Shown here piece by piece: positions 49,782 through 50,246 of a stretch of DNA of 50,246 nucleotides. The translations under genes were made by a program, and so were the position numbers. This stretch comes from an uncultured Lachnospiraceae bacterium (GTDB lineage Bacteria > Bacillota > Clostridia > Lachnospirales > Lachnospiraceae), in NCBI GenBank assembly GCA_910588285.1, contig CAJUQB010000023.1:1-50246 (forward strand). Direction: 5' to 3'. Each line of letters opens with the position of its first letter. Within the stretch, counting starts at the first letter, position 1. Below the pieces are notes generated by a model. It made no database searches. It was not told the origin of the DNA and saw only the letters and a program-made list of their open reading frames with translations.

Positions 49782-50246
49782 ATGAATAAAAAAATTGAAA
49801 TTGCTGTTATTTTTGGCGGACATTCCACGGAATATGAGGTATCCCTGCAGTCTGCCGGCGCTGTGCTGAAGCATCTGAATCCCGAGAAATATAAGCCCTA
49901 TCCGGTAGGAATTACCAGGGAGGGGGAATGGTACTATTACACTGGAGCTTATGAGAAAATCGCTGCCAATACCTGGTGGCAGGAGGAGGAGCAGCTGATT
50001 CCCGTTGCCGTATCCCAGAACCGCTCCATGCAGGGATTTCTGGAATTTTCCGGCGGCTCCTGCAGGGCAAAGCAGGTGGATCTGGTATTTCCGGTGCTTC
50101 ATGGCAAAAACGGGGAAGACGGCACCCTCCAGGGAATTTTTGAGCTGGTGGGAATCCCCTGCGTGGGCTGCAATACCCTTTCCTCTGCCCTCTGCATGGA
50201 CAAGGACCGGGCCCATAAGCTGGTCCGCGCCGCTGGGGTAGCGGTC
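49782..50246 (+). CDS. ddl: D-alanine--D-alanine ligase, 3' end outside window
   Basis: The first 155 codons of an ATP-grasp ligase that joins two D-alanines for peptidoglycan. It opens V-I-F-G-G-H-S-T-E-Y-E-V-S-L-Q-S-A, the family's N-terminal signature with Tyr where His is usual, and continues P-V-L-H-G-K-N-G-E-D-G-T-L-Q-G and M-D-K-D-R-A-H-K. AAAGGAGA lies before the ATG. The gene runs off the edge, so its specificity (D-Ala versus D-Lac or D-Ser, as in van ligases) cannot be judged. Confidence 0.93.
   Translation, partial: MNKKIEIAVIFGGHSTEYEVSLQSAGAVLKHLNPEKYKPYPVGITREGEWYYYTGAYEKIAANTWWQEEEQLIPVAVSQNRSMQGFLEFSGGSCRAKQVDLVFPVLHGKNGEDGTLQGIFELVGIPCVGCNTLSSALCMDKDRAHKLVRAAGVAV

Noticed and set aside
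1..50246. tRNA, rRNA or prophage structural genes
   Set aside because: None were recognised by reading; a covariance search would be needed to exclude a tRNA fully.

Overview
The window looks like a chromosomal segment of a motile, anaerobic, Gram-positive gut-type Firmicute, most likely a Lachnospiraceae (Clostridium cluster XIVa) member. Reasons: class III anaerobic ribonucleotide reductase, an anaerobic-type glycerol-3-phosphate oxidation operon ending in a DUF1667 protein, a Firmicute-style CsrA-like protein next to flagellin, YesM/YesN-type sugar signalling, strong AGGAGG ribosome binding sites and short intergenic regions. The species call is inference; no rRNA or tRNA gene was recognised.

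Layout. 1-1203: end of a sensor histidine kinase and its terminator. 1303-3514: a gene graveyard (broken AAA-ATPase/nuclease gene, tail of a probable chromate transporter, broken LysR regulator). 3535-4426: a short FimB/FimE-sized tyrosine recombinase flanked by related core-site-like repeats. 4487-6799: a CsrA-like gene and flagellin, separated by a leader with three GGA motifs, two of them in hairpin loops. 6805-8013: repeat-rich region with a coiled-coil repeat protein, a small conserved protein and copies of a structured intergenic repeat. 8014-14506: formate/nitrite-type channel, lipoprotein, esterase, then a URO-D/LysR/MFS group. 14548-19468: glpK and three oxidoreductase genes behind a leader terminator. 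19527-23537: an IbrA/IbrB pair, then a TPR lipoprotein, a MotA-like membrane protein and a membrane-anchored LuxR protein. 23565-27818: galK, galT, hflX. 27858-29692: an AT-rich PtuA/PtuB (Septu) anti-phage pair. 29730-32276: nrdD with NrdR-like boxes. 32656-33262: a decayed MNT/HEPN toxin-antitoxin pair. 33645-37562: pyrC-pyrF-pyrK-pyrD. 37739-48858: YesM/YesN two-component system, sugar ABC importer without its own ATPase, URO-D protein plus a truncated relative, and a GH78-like glycosidase. 48868-50246: D-lyxose isomerase and the start of a D-Ala-D-Ala ligase gene.

How it fits together. Glycerol enters metabolism through GlpK and is oxidised by the GlpA-like flavoprotein with its two partners; galactose goes through GalK/GalT. 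The 37.7-49.6 kb block reads as one glycoside-use locus: sensing (YesM/YesN), uptake (ABC), intracellular hydrolysis (GH78-like) and isomerisation (lyxose isomerase). 

Most worth following up: (i) a structured intergenic repeat with compensatory changes between two copies at 7813-7959 and 33472-33578; (ii) the recombinase unit with iterated half-sites directly upstream of csrA-fliC; (iii) the triple-GGA flagellin leader; (iv) ibrAB with a 40-bp duplication that moved the ibrB start; (v) the TPR/MotA-like/LuxR operon; (vi) the Septu pair between two housekeeping genes. All similarity calls are from memory of protein families; no search was run.
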